The position numbers were made by a program, and so were the translations under genes. A stretch of DNA of 51,224 nt, taken from Candidatus Desulfaltia bathyphila (GTDB lineage: Bacteria; Desulfobacterota; Desulfobacteria; Desulfobacterales; ETH-SRB1). Under the pieces are notes generated by a model. That model was given only the letters and a program-made list of their open reading frames with translations. It made no database searches and was not told the DNA's origin. Where the stretch lies: contig JACNLL010000037.1 of assembly GCA_014381545.1 (NCBI GenBank), positions 1 through 51,224 of the forward strand, read 5' to 3'. Below, in pieces: positions 18,101 through 27,352 of this stretch. How positions within the stretch are numbered: the stretch's first letter is position 1; each line of letters starts with the position of its first letter.

Positions 18101-18303
18101 CAAATTTGATGAATTGGTAAAAAGTCATTTGTAAGCGAGGTTGAGCAGTTTTGGAAAAAGATTCAGATTGAACCTGGCGTTAAAAATTGCAGGCTGTTTG
18201 AGGCCGTTAGGCCGAGTTCTTGCAATTTAGACAGGATTAATCTGAATCCCAAAAATGCTCACGGAGCGAACAAATCTGACTTTTTACAATACCATCAAAT
18301 TTG
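18101..18303. repeat. 203-bp palindromic MITE-like element, copy A
   Basis: The ends are near-perfect inverted repeats: CAAATTTGATG at 18101 and CATCAAATTTG ending at 18303, each followed inward by GTAAAAAGTC. The interior pairs along its length (GAGCAGTTTTGG with CCAAAAATGCTC, AGATTCAGATT with AATCTGAATC, AATTGCA with TTGCAATT) and closes with GGCC-GTTA-GGCC at 18202-18213. Bases 18116-18288 match 29228-29400 without gaps, with about a dozen differences by eye. It encodes no transposase. It lies between the hexapeptide-repeat gene and ftsK. Confidence 0.85.
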
Positions 18304-18320
18304 TTTTGTATATAATCTCA

Positions 18321-20468
18321 TCATGGCAGTTTATCATATCCGCGAACAAGAACTTCCCTTGGCTTGGCGCCATCTGAAGGGCCGACGATTCCTTCTTTTT
18401 CCATCGTTTCAATAATGCGCGCCGCTCTGTTATATCCTATGCGCAAATGACGCTGAATCATAGATATCGATGCCTGCCCTGTCTTTGTAATGAGAGCTAT
18501 GGCATCATCATATCTTTCGTCATGTTCCTGATTGTCTGATCCCTCCTTTTCTTTGACAACCCTTTCTGTTACAGCCCGATCATATTCAGGTCTTTTCTGG
18601 TTTTTCAAAAACTCCGTAATCCTTGCAATCTCTCCCTCTGATATTAATGCCCCGTGGATTCGCTGAAGGCCGGCCGTTCCAGGAGGCACAAAAAGCATAT
18701 CTCCGTTTCCCAGTAAATTCTCCGCCCCGTTTGCATCAATTATAGTTCTTGAATCCGTCTTGGATGAAACCTGAAAAGAAAGACGGGTAGGAAAATTTGC
18801 CTTGATTATGCCTGTCAGAACATCCACTGAAGGCCTCTGGGTGGCAAGCAATAAATGAATCCCCGCTGCCCTGGCCATCTGTGCGAGTCGTGTCAATGCC
18901 ACTTCGACATCCCGTGAAGCCACCATCATAAGATCTGCAAGCTCATCAATTACGATAACGATATACGGCATTTTTTTCAGGTAATCCCCTTCTGCTTTCC
19001 TGATTTCCTTTTCTACCTTCCTGTTATACTGATTTATGTTTCTTGCTTTCTTTTCGGAAAGCATTTCATATCGCTTTTCCATTTCATGCACAGCCCAGAA
19101 TAGCGCATTGGTCGCTTTTTTGACATCTGTCACCACAGGAGTAATAAGGTGCGGAATACCATCATAACTTGAAAGCTCTATCCTTTTTGTATCAATCATG
19201 ATGAATTTTACATCTTCCGGGTTTGCTTTGTACAATACGCTGCAAATCATGGCATTTAAGCCCACGCTCTTGCCTGTTCCCGTGGCGCCCGCAATTAACA
19301 GATGCGGCATGCTATGCAGATCCGATACAACAGGGTTGCCGACAATATCCTTCCCAAGGCAGATGGTCAGGTAAGACTTGGATTTTTCAAAAACAGAGGA
19401 GATAATAATTTCCTTAAATCCAACTGTCTCTCTTGTGCTATTCGGGATCTCAATTCCGATTGCCGCCTTCCCGGGAATAGGAGCCACGATCCTGATGCTT
19501 GTCGCTCGAAGGGCGAGAGCCAGATCGTCTGTTAAGCCGACTATTTTGTTAATCTTCACACCCGGGGCAGGTTCATATTCAAAGGTTGTAACAACAGGGC
19601 CTGGCAATATAGCGATAACTTTTCCTTTGACGCTAAAATCTTCCAGCTTTTTTTCAAGAAGTTTTGACTGCATTTGTAAGTTTTCATCATTGGCGGAAAT
19701 CGGCGGAGATTGAGGGTTGTCAAGCAAATTGACAGAAGGCAACTGAAACCCTGTTTCGTCACGCATGAATTTAAATACTTCCTGTTTTGGAACCGGGGTA
19801 TTTTTAATATGCTTTGCTTCAGGTATTTTTATCCGTACTCTTTTTTCTTTTTTACTCTTATGCTCCTTTTTTATTTTTGAAAGCTTTTTGGCCTTTGCTC
19901 TCCGTTCTTTCCATATAACAATTAATGTTTTTATGCGGTTTGAAACAACAATGGCCATCCTCCAACAGAGCCTTATAAAATTAATCATGGAAAAACCGGT
20001 TGCTAAAATAAAACCGATTATCCACACAAGGATTAGTATAATAACAGCGCCTGTGGAATTGGCATATTTTACAAGAAATGATTTTAGCGGAACGCCGATT
20101 ATGCCGCCTGATGAAAATTTACTTCCAAAAATGAGGTAATGGTTTTGCTGAAATGCCAGAAGACTTCCGGTTGTTATAACCAGCAGAATGCCGCCGACTA
20201 TCGTCAAAACAACTGCTCTGCGGTGATGCTTGCAAAAAAAATGAATGCTCGCAAAAAGTAATAAAACCGGAAGCCAGAATGCTCCAAGCCCAAACAGACC
20301 TATAAAAACGCTTGCCAAATGGGATCCAAATGTTCCAAAAAGGTTGTGGATAGAGCCTAAGGCCTTTGCATTGTGAATCGAAGGGTCTGCGGGGCTGTAA
20401 GACAAAAGACTGCCCAGCATAAAAATAACGAGAAAAAACAGCAAAATTCCTATAATTTCCTTACGCAT
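18321..20468 (-). CDS. ftsK: DNA translocase FtsK/SpoIIIE
   Basis: The 715-residue protein begins with four hydrophobic segments (about 7-180), followed by a basic, charged linker. Then come the FtsK alpha/beta motor, with Walker A GATGTGKSVGLN and Walker B IVIDELADLMM, and the C-terminal gamma winged-helix domain (TKTGQASISMIQRHLRIGYNRAARII, given here as TKTGQASISMIQ and RIGYNRAARII). The motor pumps DNA at the division site so that the chromosome termini are resolved and cleared from the septum. It has the short linker typical of non-enteric FtsK/SpoIIIE. The linker is rich in lysine (KKEHKSKKEKRVRI). Confidence 0.95.
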   Translation of the reverse strand: MRKEIIGILLFFLVIFMLGSLLSYSPADPSIHNAKALGSIHNLFGTFGSHLASVFIGLFGLGAFWLPVLLLFASIHFFCKHHRRAVVLTIVGGILLVITTGSLLAFQQNHYLIFGSKFSSGGIIGVPLKSFLVKYANSTGAVIILILVWIIGFILATGFSMINFIRLCWRMAIVVSNRIKTLIVIWKERRAKAKKLSKIKKEHKSKKEKRVRIKIPEAKHIKNTPVPKQEVFKFMRDETGFQLPSVNLLDNPQSPPISANDENLQMQSKLLEKKLEDFSVKGKVIAILPGPVVTTFEYEPAPGVKINKIVGLTDDLALALRATSIRIVAPIPGKAAIGIEIPNSTRETVGFKEIIISSVFEKSKSYLTICLGKDIVGNPVVSDLHSMPHLLIAGATGTGKSVGLNAMICSVLYKANPEDVKFIMIDTKRIELSSYDGIPHLITPVVTDVKKATNALFWAVHEMEKRYEMLSEKKARNINQYNRKVEKEIRKAEGDYLKKMPYIVIVIDELADLMMVASRDVEVALTRLAQMARAAGIHLLLATQRPSVDVLTGIIKANFPTRLSFQVSSKTDSRTIIDANGAENLLGNGDMLFVPPGTAGLQRIHGALISEGEIARITEFLKNQKRPEYDRAVTERVVKEKEGSDNQEHDERYDDAIALITKTGQASISMIQRHLRIGYNRAARIIETMEKEGIVGPSDGAKPREVLVRGYDKLP

Positions 20469-20482
20469 AAGTCTCTTTTATT

Positions 20483-20600
20483 TAGGGATTTAGGAATTAG
20501 GGAATTTAGGAATTGAAGGTATTATTATATTGATTTGAATTCCTCAATTCCTCAATTCCTCAATCCCTAAATTCCTAAATTCCCCAATTCCTAAATCCCT
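20483..20600. repeat. AT-rich tandem-octamer hairpin, copy 1
   Basis: The left arm (20483-20520) has runs of AGGGATTTAGGAATT type; the right arm (20537-20600) has repeats of CAATTCCT, CAATCCCT and AAATTCCT type. The arms are complementary, so the DNA can fold into a long AT-rich hairpin. The motif GGAATTGAAGGTATT (20509-20523) recurs at 22331-22345. It fills the gap between ftsK and the RNase J gene. Confidence 0.75.
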
Positions 20601-20605
20601 TTTTA

Positions 20606-22255
20606 TTATATTTCCACAATAAAAGTTAGTATAACCGGACGTCGTTTTATTGTAAAATAGAAATATTCCCTTAAGGCTTTTTGAATCATCGATCGTATCT
20701 TGTCAGTCCGATCAGGCGTCTCAGGCGCCATTTCTTCTACAATCTCTAAGACAACACACTGTGCATCTTCCAGAAGATGCCCTGTTTTGGTTTCAAACAC
20801 AAAACCACGGGAAACAATTTCAGGCCCGTATACCACAATTCCTGTTTCTTCGTCAAAGGCCATGGTTATGGTAACAATGCCGTCCTCTGACAGGATACGC
20901 CTTTCCTTAAGCACGCTCCAGCCTACATCCCCAATGCCTTTGCCGTCAATTAGCACGTGGCCTGTTACAACTTTTTCTTGAATTCTCCCCCCATTTTCAT
21001 CAAACTCAATTATCTGACCGTTTTCAGCAAAAAGGATCCTGTCCTTTGAAATACCAACCTGCTCAGCCAGCCGTGCATGAAGAATTAAATGCCTGAATTC
21101 CCCATGAATCGGAACAAAATATTTCGGCTTCGTCAAATTGATCATCCGCTTTAATCCTTCTTGAAAAGCATGGCCTGATACGTGGATATCAGATATCTTC
21201 TCATAAATAACATCAGCCCCTCGTCTGTAAAGGCTGTTAATAATCTTAGCAATCGCCTTTTCGTTTCCCGGAATGAATTTTGATGAAAGAACAACCGTAT
21301 CATCCTCCTTGATTGTTATCTGGGCATGTCTGCCGACAGCCATTCGCGAAAGGGCCGACATGGGTTCTCCCTGGCTTCCGGTAGTAATTACAATTATTTC
21401 ATTATCCGGAAAGTCCTTAATCTGCTTAACATCGATTTCCATCCCTTTAGGGACGCGCATATAACCAAAATCTTTTGCAATCCTTACATTTGTTTTAATG
21501 CTTCTTCCGTCAAAAACGATCTTTTTGCCTTCTGCCTTTGCAATATCGATTATCTGCTGTATCCTGGTAATGCTGGAAGCAAAAAGGGCGACAATCATTC
21601 GCCCGCTACTCTGTTCGGTAATCTTTGAAAGTGTCTCACCTACCTTCTGGTCTGAGATAGCATACCCCTCCCTTTCAACATTTGTTGAATCCGACATCAG
21701 CAGCATAACACCTTCGTCGCCGCATTGGGCAAACCTGTTTACGTCGGTCATTAAGCCGTCAATCGGGGTCTGAGAGATTTTAAAATCGCCTGTGTGGACA
21801 ACGAGACCAAAAGGGGTTTTGATGGCAAGACCCACTCCATCCACAATGCTGTGACAAACACGGATAAACTCAAGTTCAAAAACACCTAATTTAAGTTTTT
21901 CGCCTGGAGAAACTTCATGCAATGATGCGGTTGACAGGACACCATGCTCTTCAAGTTTGTGCTTTACGATACCCAGAGTAAAGGGAGTCCCAAAAACAGG
22001 CACGTTTATTTCCCTGAGCAGATAAGGCAAAGCCCCGATATGATCTTCGTGCGCATGTGTTAAAACAATCCCTGAAAGCTTGTACTTATGCTGTCTGATA
22101 TAATCAAAATTAGGGATTACAATGTCAACGCCCAGCATATAGTCTTCAGGAAACATTAACCCCACATCAACTACAAAAAGGGTATCACCATACTCAAAGA
22201 CCATCATATTTAGGCCGATTTCTCCCAGCCCGCCCAACGGTATTATCTTTAACAT
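20606..22255 (-). CDS. rnj: Ribonuclease J
   Basis: The 549-residue protein belongs to the metallo-beta-lactamase/beta-CASP nucleases. It has the zinc motif HAHEDH (67-72), further ligands in HTGDFK and in the C-terminal VSGHAFQEG region, and a small C-terminal domain. RNase J works as an endonuclease and as a 5'-to-3' exonuclease in mRNA decay and rRNA maturation. Its length fits the family. It lies directly upstream of ftsK and downstream of plsC on the same strand, with AT-rich repeats on both sides. Confidence 0.95.
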   Translation of the reverse strand: MLKIIPLGGLGEIGLNMMVFEYGDTLFVVDVGLMFPEDYMLGVDIVIPNFDYIRQHKYKLSGIVLTHAHEDHIGALPYLLREINVPVFGTPFTLGIVKHKLEEHGVLSTASLHEVSPGEKLKLGVFELEFIRVCHSIVDGVGLAIKTPFGLVVHTGDFKISQTPIDGLMTDVNRFAQCGDEGVMLLMSDSTNVEREGYAISDQKVGETLSKITEQSSGRMIVALFASSITRIQQIIDIAKAEGKKIVFDGRSIKTNVRIAKDFGYMRVPKGMEIDVKQIKDFPDNEIIVITTGSQGEPMSALSRMAVGRHAQITIKEDDTVVLSSKFIPGNEKAIAKIINSLYRRGADVIYEKISDIHVSGHAFQEGLKRMINLTKPKYFVPIHGEFRHLILHARLAEQVGISKDRILFAENGQIIEFDENGGRIQEKVVTGHVLIDGKGIGDVGWSVLKERRILSEDGIVTITMAFDEETGIVVYGPEIVSRGFVFETKTGHLLEDAQCVVLEIVEEMAPETPDRTDKIRSMIQKALREYFYFTIKRRPVILTFIVEI

Positions 22256-22318
22256 TACGATCTCTCTTTTCGTAACAGTTCAGCCACCAAGACACAAAGG
22301 AAAGACATGATTGATAAA

Positions 22319-22387
22319 TTGAGGAATTTGGGAATTGAAGGTATTCTGCTAATCTCAATCCCTCAATCCCTCAATCCCTCAATCCCT
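22319..22387. repeat. AT-rich tandem-octamer hairpin, copy 2 (overlaps plsC end)
   Basis: A left arm of GAGGAATTTGGGAATTG type faces four exact tandem copies of CAATCCCT (22356-22387). The shared motif GGGAATTGAAGGTATT links it to the repeat at 20483. The octamers run into the 3' end of plsC and encode its last residues. Confidence 0.75.
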
Positions 22388-23085
22388 TTATAAAATGATT
22401 CACAAATGACATGCCTGACTTTCTTCAGAAGATCATCCTTTGTCTTCCTGGTATACTCTGCTGATTCAATCGGCTTCTTTATCTCTAACAGCACATTCCC
22501 TGGTCTTACAAAAACCCTGTTTTTAAGCATAAGCGGCCATAAACCATGAATAACAACCGGAACAATCGGCACGCCGGAATCAACAGCTAAGATAAAACCA
22601 CCCTTTTTGAAGAGTCTGATATTTCCATCAGAGCTGCGAGTGCCCTCTGGAAAAATTAAAACCGAAACTCCGTTTCGAATAATCCTTGCCGCATTGCTTA
22701 AGCTTTTAAATGCAGACTTGCGATCGGATCGGTCTATGCTTATATGGCCTGCCTTTCCCATAGCATAGCCAAAAATAGGTATTTTGAAAAGTTCCGCCTT
22801 TGCAAGCCATCTAAACTGAACAGGAAGATAAGCCTGAAGAATTGGAATATCAAAGTTTCCCTGGTGGTTGGACATGTATATGTAAGACTTGGAAGGATCT
22901 ATGTTGGAAAGACCAATAACTTTAACCTTGATACAGCTCTCAGCAAGTATAAATCGCGCCCATATTGCCGCAATCTTATTCGACATATCACCATTTTTTG
23001 TTATAAAGGAAGCAATAATTGCCGAACTACTGAAAAAAATTGTTACAAGCACAACCCATATAGCAATTAACGGGGTTCGTATCAT
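22363..23085 (-). CDS. plsC: 1-acyl-sn-glycerol-3-phosphate acyltransferase
   Basis: The 240-residue membrane-bound enzyme adds the second acyl chain to lysophosphatidic acid, giving phosphatidic acid. An N-terminal membrane helix (about 7-28) is followed by the catalytic H-x4-D motif in NHQGNFD (H74, D79), then GHISIDRSDR (about 113-122) and the substrate site FPEGTRS (145-151). The last eight residues (KGIEGLRD) come from the tandem octamer repeat at 22356-22387, so the C-terminus probably varies between relatives. It is followed by the RNase J gene and preceded by a small hypothetical gene. Confidence 0.92.
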   Translation of the reverse strand: MIRTPLIAIWVVLVTIFFSSSAIIASFITKNGDMSNKIAAIWARFILAESCIKVKVIGLSNIDPSKSYIYMSNHQGNFDIPILQAYLPVQFRWLAKAELFKIPIFGYAMGKAGHISIDRSDRKSAFKSLSNAARIIRNGVSVLIFPEGTRSSDGNIRLFKKGGFILAVDSGVPIVPVVIHGLWPLMLKNRVFVRPGNVLLEIKKPIESAEYTRKTKDDLLKKVRHVICESFYKGIEGLRD

Positions 23086-23100
23086 AGTGATATCCGTTGA

Positions 23101-23433
23101 TCATATTTTGATTTCAAGCTTCTCGAATATAGCGTCAACAGTTTGGATAAACCAGTTACGCTGTTTTTCTGTTGCATAGCCGATACAGTTGCATCTAATT
23201 ATATTTTTACTGCGCACCAGAAGTTCGCAGGCTATAATCGTTGATTCTAAATTAATAGCAAAATAAAATGGCTGACATTCGGTATGCTCTGCCTGGATAT
23301 TGCTAAGAATGTCCCTGTCAAGTGGTATCCAGTAAATGCCATCTATACCGGAAGCATCAAGATTCTTATCCAGATAAGCCCGGATCTTTTCATAATCTGC
23401 TGGTCTCAGCTCATCAATTACATACTGTTTCAT
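23101..23433 (-). CDS. Conserved hypothetical protein, about 110 residues
   Basis: I do not recognise this protein. It is small, soluble and acidic, with no membrane segment, signal peptide or metal motif that I can name. It contains two cysteines close together (IRCNCIGYA). It is the first gene of the minus-strand run plsC-RNase J-ftsK, with only 15 bases before plsC, so it is likely co-transcribed. The coding call rests on its uninterrupted length and operon position. Confidence 0.6.
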   Translation of the reverse strand: MKQYVIDELRPADYEKIRAYLDKNLDASGIDGIYWIPLDRDILSNIQAEHTECQPFYFAINLESTIIACELLVRSKNIIRCNCIGYATEKQRNWFIQTVDAIFEKLEIKI

Positions 23434-23442
23434 AACAATAAA

Positions 23443-23520
23443 AGTAACCGTTCACGGTTGTCGGTTCACAGTTCACAGTTTTTTCAACCGTGAACCGATA
23501 ACTGTAAACCGTGAACAATT
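23443..23520. repeat. GTTCACGGTT decamer hairpin
   Basis: GTTCACGGTT at 23450-23459 pairs with AACCGTGAAC at 23486-23495 and again at 23507-23516. Degenerate copies (GGTTCACAGT, TCACAGTT) lie between. The DNA can form two alternative hairpins. It sits in the 300-base divergent gap between the hypothetical gene and smc; the AT-rich rest (23521-23733) should hold the smc promoter but no clear motif was chosen. A related fragment is at 14583-14600. Confidence 0.7.
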
Positions 23521-23733
23521 ACCAATAAAACTATCACAGTTAATTTTTACGTGCAAGATTAATGTTAAACTCTTATTAATAATATTATACCATATATTGT
23601 ATTTATGCAACAAAATTATACAGCAATTTGTGCTTTTCGCTTTACAAAGCGACTATTTTCTGCTATTTACTTTTCATTTAAATAGAAATGTTTTTTTGAG
23701 ACCTTAAACCAATAACACAGGAGATTTCCCTGC

Positions 23734-26700
23734 ATGAAACTTAAAAAGTTGGAAATAGCAGGATTTAAATCATTTCCTGATAAAACCTGCATCGAATTTC
23801 ATCCCGGTGTTTCCGCAGTCGTCGGCCCCAATGGTTGCGGCAAAAGCAACATAGTTGATGCTCTAAGATGGGTTATGGGAGAACAAAGCGTAAAGCAACT
23901 CCGCGGAAAATCTATGGAAGATGTCATATTTGCCGGTTCAAACGGTAAACCTTCATTGAACATGGCAGAGGTTTCCTTAACAATTACTAACGACAATGGC
24001 GATGCTCCTGAAGAATTACCTGAAGAATTAAGGGCCTTTACGGAAATTATTTTAACAAGACGCCTTTACCGGTCAGGCGAGAGCGTCTATTCAATAAACA
24101 AACATGCCTGCCGCCTCAAGGACATACATAATATATTTCTGGGAAGCGGCATGGGAGCAAAATCGTACGCCGTAATTCAACAGGGGAATATAGGCGCAAT
24201 TACTGAAGCAAGACCAGAAGAAAGAAGGGTTTTTATTGAGGAAGCGGCAGGAGTTACCCGTTATAAAAACCAAAAAAATGAAGCTCTTCGAAAAATACAG
24301 AGCACCAAACAGAATCTTTTACGTGTTGCAGATATAATTGCCGAAGTAAAGCGGCAGATGGCCGGCCTAAAACGTCAGGCCAAAAGGGCCGAAATTTACA
24401 AAAATCATCAATACAACATCATGCAGTTAGACGTTCTCATTGCGCTGCATTATTATGATGATTACACCAGACAGATAGAAAAAACCGACTTTTTGTTAAA
24501 GAGCCTTAATGACACAAAGATTGAGCATACATCAAAACTAAAGAAACTCGATGCCGCTGTAGAAGAAATTAAATTCCAGCGCTCACAAAAAATACAGGAA
24601 ATTTCGGATCAAAAAGCCCGTAAATTTGAACACCAACGCGCTATAGACAAAATGGAAAATGATCTGAACCATCTCCGCAAAGATATTAAGAGGCTCGGCA
24701 ATGAAGCCGGAGAACTTGAGGTTGATCGTAAAAATCTGGAAGAAAAAACCCAAAATATTTTATCCGAAATCGCTCAGGTTAAAAATCAGAATAAAAGCCT
24801 GAAAGAGGAAATGCAAAATGTTACATATTCGTTAAGCCGGAAAAGGTCTGCATCGCAAGAAAGTAGCGATAAATTATCAGAGCTTAGCCGGAAGATAGAA
24901 GCTTATAAAACAAACCTTATGGACATGGTTGCCCGGGAAGCGCGATATAAAAACATTTATCAAAACGCCGCAAACAACAAGGAAAGCCTTAAAAGGCATC
25001 TAACAAGAATCAAAGAGGAAAGGGCGGCTGCAAGCAGGAAGGTAATATCGACACAACGCTTGAAAAGCAAAGCCAAAAGCCGGCTTAATTCTTTAATAGC
25101 TGAAGTTGGAGAGATAAACAGGCGTATGGACGCCTTGCAGAAGCGGCTCGTTGAAAAAAACAATCTGCTTGGTAAACAGGTTAAACTGGTCCAGACCCTG
25201 GATCTTGAACGCAATAAAGCCAGATCGCAATACTTAACCTTAAAAAAAATGGAAGATAACTTTGAGTGGTACAAAGACGGCGTCAGAGCCATAATGAAAG
25301 CTCAAGACCAAACCCCCGGGGAGCAAAGCAGCAAAACGCAGGAAAACCAACATAAACTTGCTGCTAATGCCATCGGCCTGATAGCGGATATTATCGAGCC
25401 GGAACCCTCCTTTGAAACTGCGGTAGAAGCGGTCCTTGGAGAATCCCTTCAATACATTCTTGTAAAGGATCAAGAAGCGGGGCTTTGCTCTATAAACTAT
25501 CTTCAATCAACCAGCGCTGGTCGTAGCGGGTTTATTCCGGTTTCATCCATCAAGCAAATAGATCGCAAGCACGAAAAAATGCCGGATGTTCAAAAAAGGC
25601 TGATAAATCATATTTCTATAAGGCAGGGATTTGAAAAAATAATTGAAGCCCTTTTAGGGCATGTAGTTGTTGCTTCTGATATCGAAGAAGCCATAACAAC
25701 ATATAACAACAATGGTCTATTGCAAACTATTGTTACCAAAAACGGCGATATTGTCTCCCATCAGGGGATTATGATCGGTGGAAGCAAAGACAATGGAATC
25801 GGCATCCTTGCGAAAAAACAAAAGCTCAAAGAACTTGACCGACAGATGAAGAGGTTGGACCAGCAACTGATAACCGCCCGTAATGACCAAAAAGAACTGG
25901 AAACCGAAGTTCGCAAAATTGAAAGCAACATGCAAAGGGAGATAGAGCACAAAAACACTGTTAGGCAAAATGAAATCGAAGCAGAGAAGTCCCTTTACAA
26001 GATAACAGAGGATCTGAAGCATGCCCGTAATCATCTTGAAATCGTATGTCTCGAGCAGGATCAGCTTCTGGGCGAAAAGAGCGACATTGATGAAGAAATA
26101 GCCAAATACAACAAAGAGCTGTCTGAAATCACAAACAGTGTAAAAACCGCTCAGGACAAGGTTGCGGAAACATCAAAAAAAATCGACTCAGCATCTTCTG
26201 AAATGGAGAATTTTAATCAAAGTGTCATTGATCTCAATCTTGAGTTAACAGCCTTAAATGCGAGACTGGAAAACAGCAATAATACTTTAAGGCGGCTTGA
26301 AGAATTTTCTGATGACGGAGTAAAGCGGCTCCGGCAGCTTTCCCTGGAGCTTAAACAAAAAAATCAAAACAGACAAGCTTTCAAACAAAAAATTATTGAA
26401 TATGAGCAGAGCCTCTCCAGCATGTATGATGATATGGAATCCCTTGAGCAGGCGCTTGAAAGCAATGAGACTGAGTATCAAAGCATAGCCGCCAAACTGC
26501 AGGAAAGCGACAGCATTGTATCAGATATGCACAGCAAGCGTGAAGAGGTCTTGCAAAAAATCCGAATGATTGAACTTGAGCAATCACAGCGTCATATAAA
26601 ACAGGAGACCATTTCAAACCGCCTGACGGAACTTTATCATAAACCCCTCACGCAGCTAAGGCCGGATTCATCTGAACGTCCGGAAATGCCTGTAGATAAA

Positions 26701-27336
26701 ATGGAAGATGAGCTTGCAGAGTATAGAAAAAAGATTGCAAATATCGGCGATGTCAATCTTGGAGCCATTAAGGAATATGAACAGATCGAGACCCGTTTTG
26801 ACTTCCTGAATAAGCAACATGACGATCTGGTTAAAGCGCTGGAGGATCTTCAAAATGTAATTAAGAAAATAAACAAAATTACGCAAGAGCGCTTTATTAA
26901 TACTTTCAACCTGATTAATGCGAAACTCGATGAGGTATTTCCACGTCTTTTTGATGGAGGCTCAGCCAGACTCATACTCACACATCCGGATAAGCCGCTT
27001 GAAACAGGGGTGGAGCTGATGATCCATCCGCGTGGGAAAAAACTTACCAGAATAAGTCTTCTTTCCGGAGGAGAAAAAGCCCTTAGCGCTATTGCCTTTA
27101 TCTTCTCCATATTCTTAATTAAGCCTACATCCTTCTGCCTCATGGATGAAATCGATGCGCCGCTTGACGACTCCAATATTTTGCGATTTAATGATCTGTT
27201 GAAAGTTATTGGAGCAAAATCCCAGGTTATCATGATCACCCATAATAAAAGGACTATGGAATTCGCTGATATGCTGTTCGGTGTTACCATGGAAAAACAG
27301 GGCATTTCAAAGATTGTTTCAGTAAATCTGGCGTAG
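23734..27336 (+). CDS. smc: Chromosome segregation protein SMC
   Basis: The 1200-residue protein has the full SMC layout. Walker A GPNGCGKSN (31-39) lies in the N-terminal head, a long coiled coil runs from about 170 to 500, and the hinge domain follows (about 540-670, with NAIGLIADII and GGSKDNGIG). A second coiled coil runs to about 1010. The C-terminal head has the signature LLSGGEKALSAIAF and Walker B SFCLMDEIDAPLDD. It forms the ring-shaped condensin that organises the chromosome. The kleisin and ScpB genes are not in this window. The ftsY gene follows by 16 bases. Confidence 0.97.
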   Translation: MKLKKLEIAGFKSFPDKTCIEFHPGVSAVVGPNGCGKSNIVDALRWVMGEQSVKQLRGKSMEDVIFAGSNGKPSLNMAEVSLTITNDNGDAPEELPEELRAFTEIILTRRLYRSGESVYSINKHACRLKDIHNIFLGSGMGAKSYAVIQQGNIGAITEARPEERRVFIEEAAGVTRYKNQKNEALRKIQSTKQNLLRVADIIAEVKRQMAGLKRQAKRAEIYKNHQYNIMQLDVLIALHYYDDYTRQIEKTDFLLKSLNDTKIEHTSKLKKLDAAVEEIKFQRSQKIQEISDQKARKFEHQRAIDKMENDLNHLRKDIKRLGNEAGELEVDRKNLEEKTQNILSEIAQVKNQNKSLKEEMQNVTYSLSRKRSASQESSDKLSELSRKIEAYKTNLMDMVAREARYKNIYQNAANNKESLKRHLTRIKEERAAASRKVISTQRLKSKAKSRLNSLIAEVGEINRRMDALQKRLVEKNNLLGKQVKLVQTLDLERNKARSQYLTLKKMEDNFEWYKDGVRAIMKAQDQTPGEQSSKTQENQHKLAANAIGLIADIIEPEPSFETAVEAVLGESLQYILVKDQEAGLCSINYLQSTSAGRSGFIPVSSIKQIDRKHEKMPDVQKRLINHISIRQGFEKIIEALLGHVVVASDIEEAITTYNNNGLLQTIVTKNGDIVSHQGIMIGGSKDNGIGILAKKQKLKELDRQMKRLDQQLITARNDQKELETEVRKIESNMQREIEHKNTVRQNEIEAEKSLYKITEDLKHARNHLEIVCLEQDQLLGEKSDIDEEIAKYNKELSEITNSVKTAQDKVAETSKKIDSASSEMENFNQSVIDLNLELTALNARLENSNNTLRRLEEFSDDGVKRLRQLSLELKQKNQNRQAFKQKIIEYEQSLSSMYDDMESLEQALESNETEYQSIAAKLQESDSIVSDMHSKREEVLQKIRMIELEQSQRHIKQETISNRLTELYHKPLTQLRPDSSERPEMPVDKMEDELAEYRKKIANIGDVNLGAIKEYEQIETRFDFLNKQHDDLVKALEDLQNVIKKINKITQERFINTFNLINAKLDEVFPRLFDGGSARLILTHPDKPLETGVELMIHPRGKKLTRISLLSGGEKALSAIAFIFSIFLIKPTSFCLMDEIDAPLDDSNILRFNDLLKVIGAKSQVIMITHNKRTMEFADMLFGVTMEKQGISKIVSVNLA

Positions 27337-27352
27337 CGAAGCGAAGCTAACT

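Noticed and set aside
26850-27305. 151-residue antisense open frame
   Set aside because: It is opposite the conserved C-terminal head of SMC and has no independent support.
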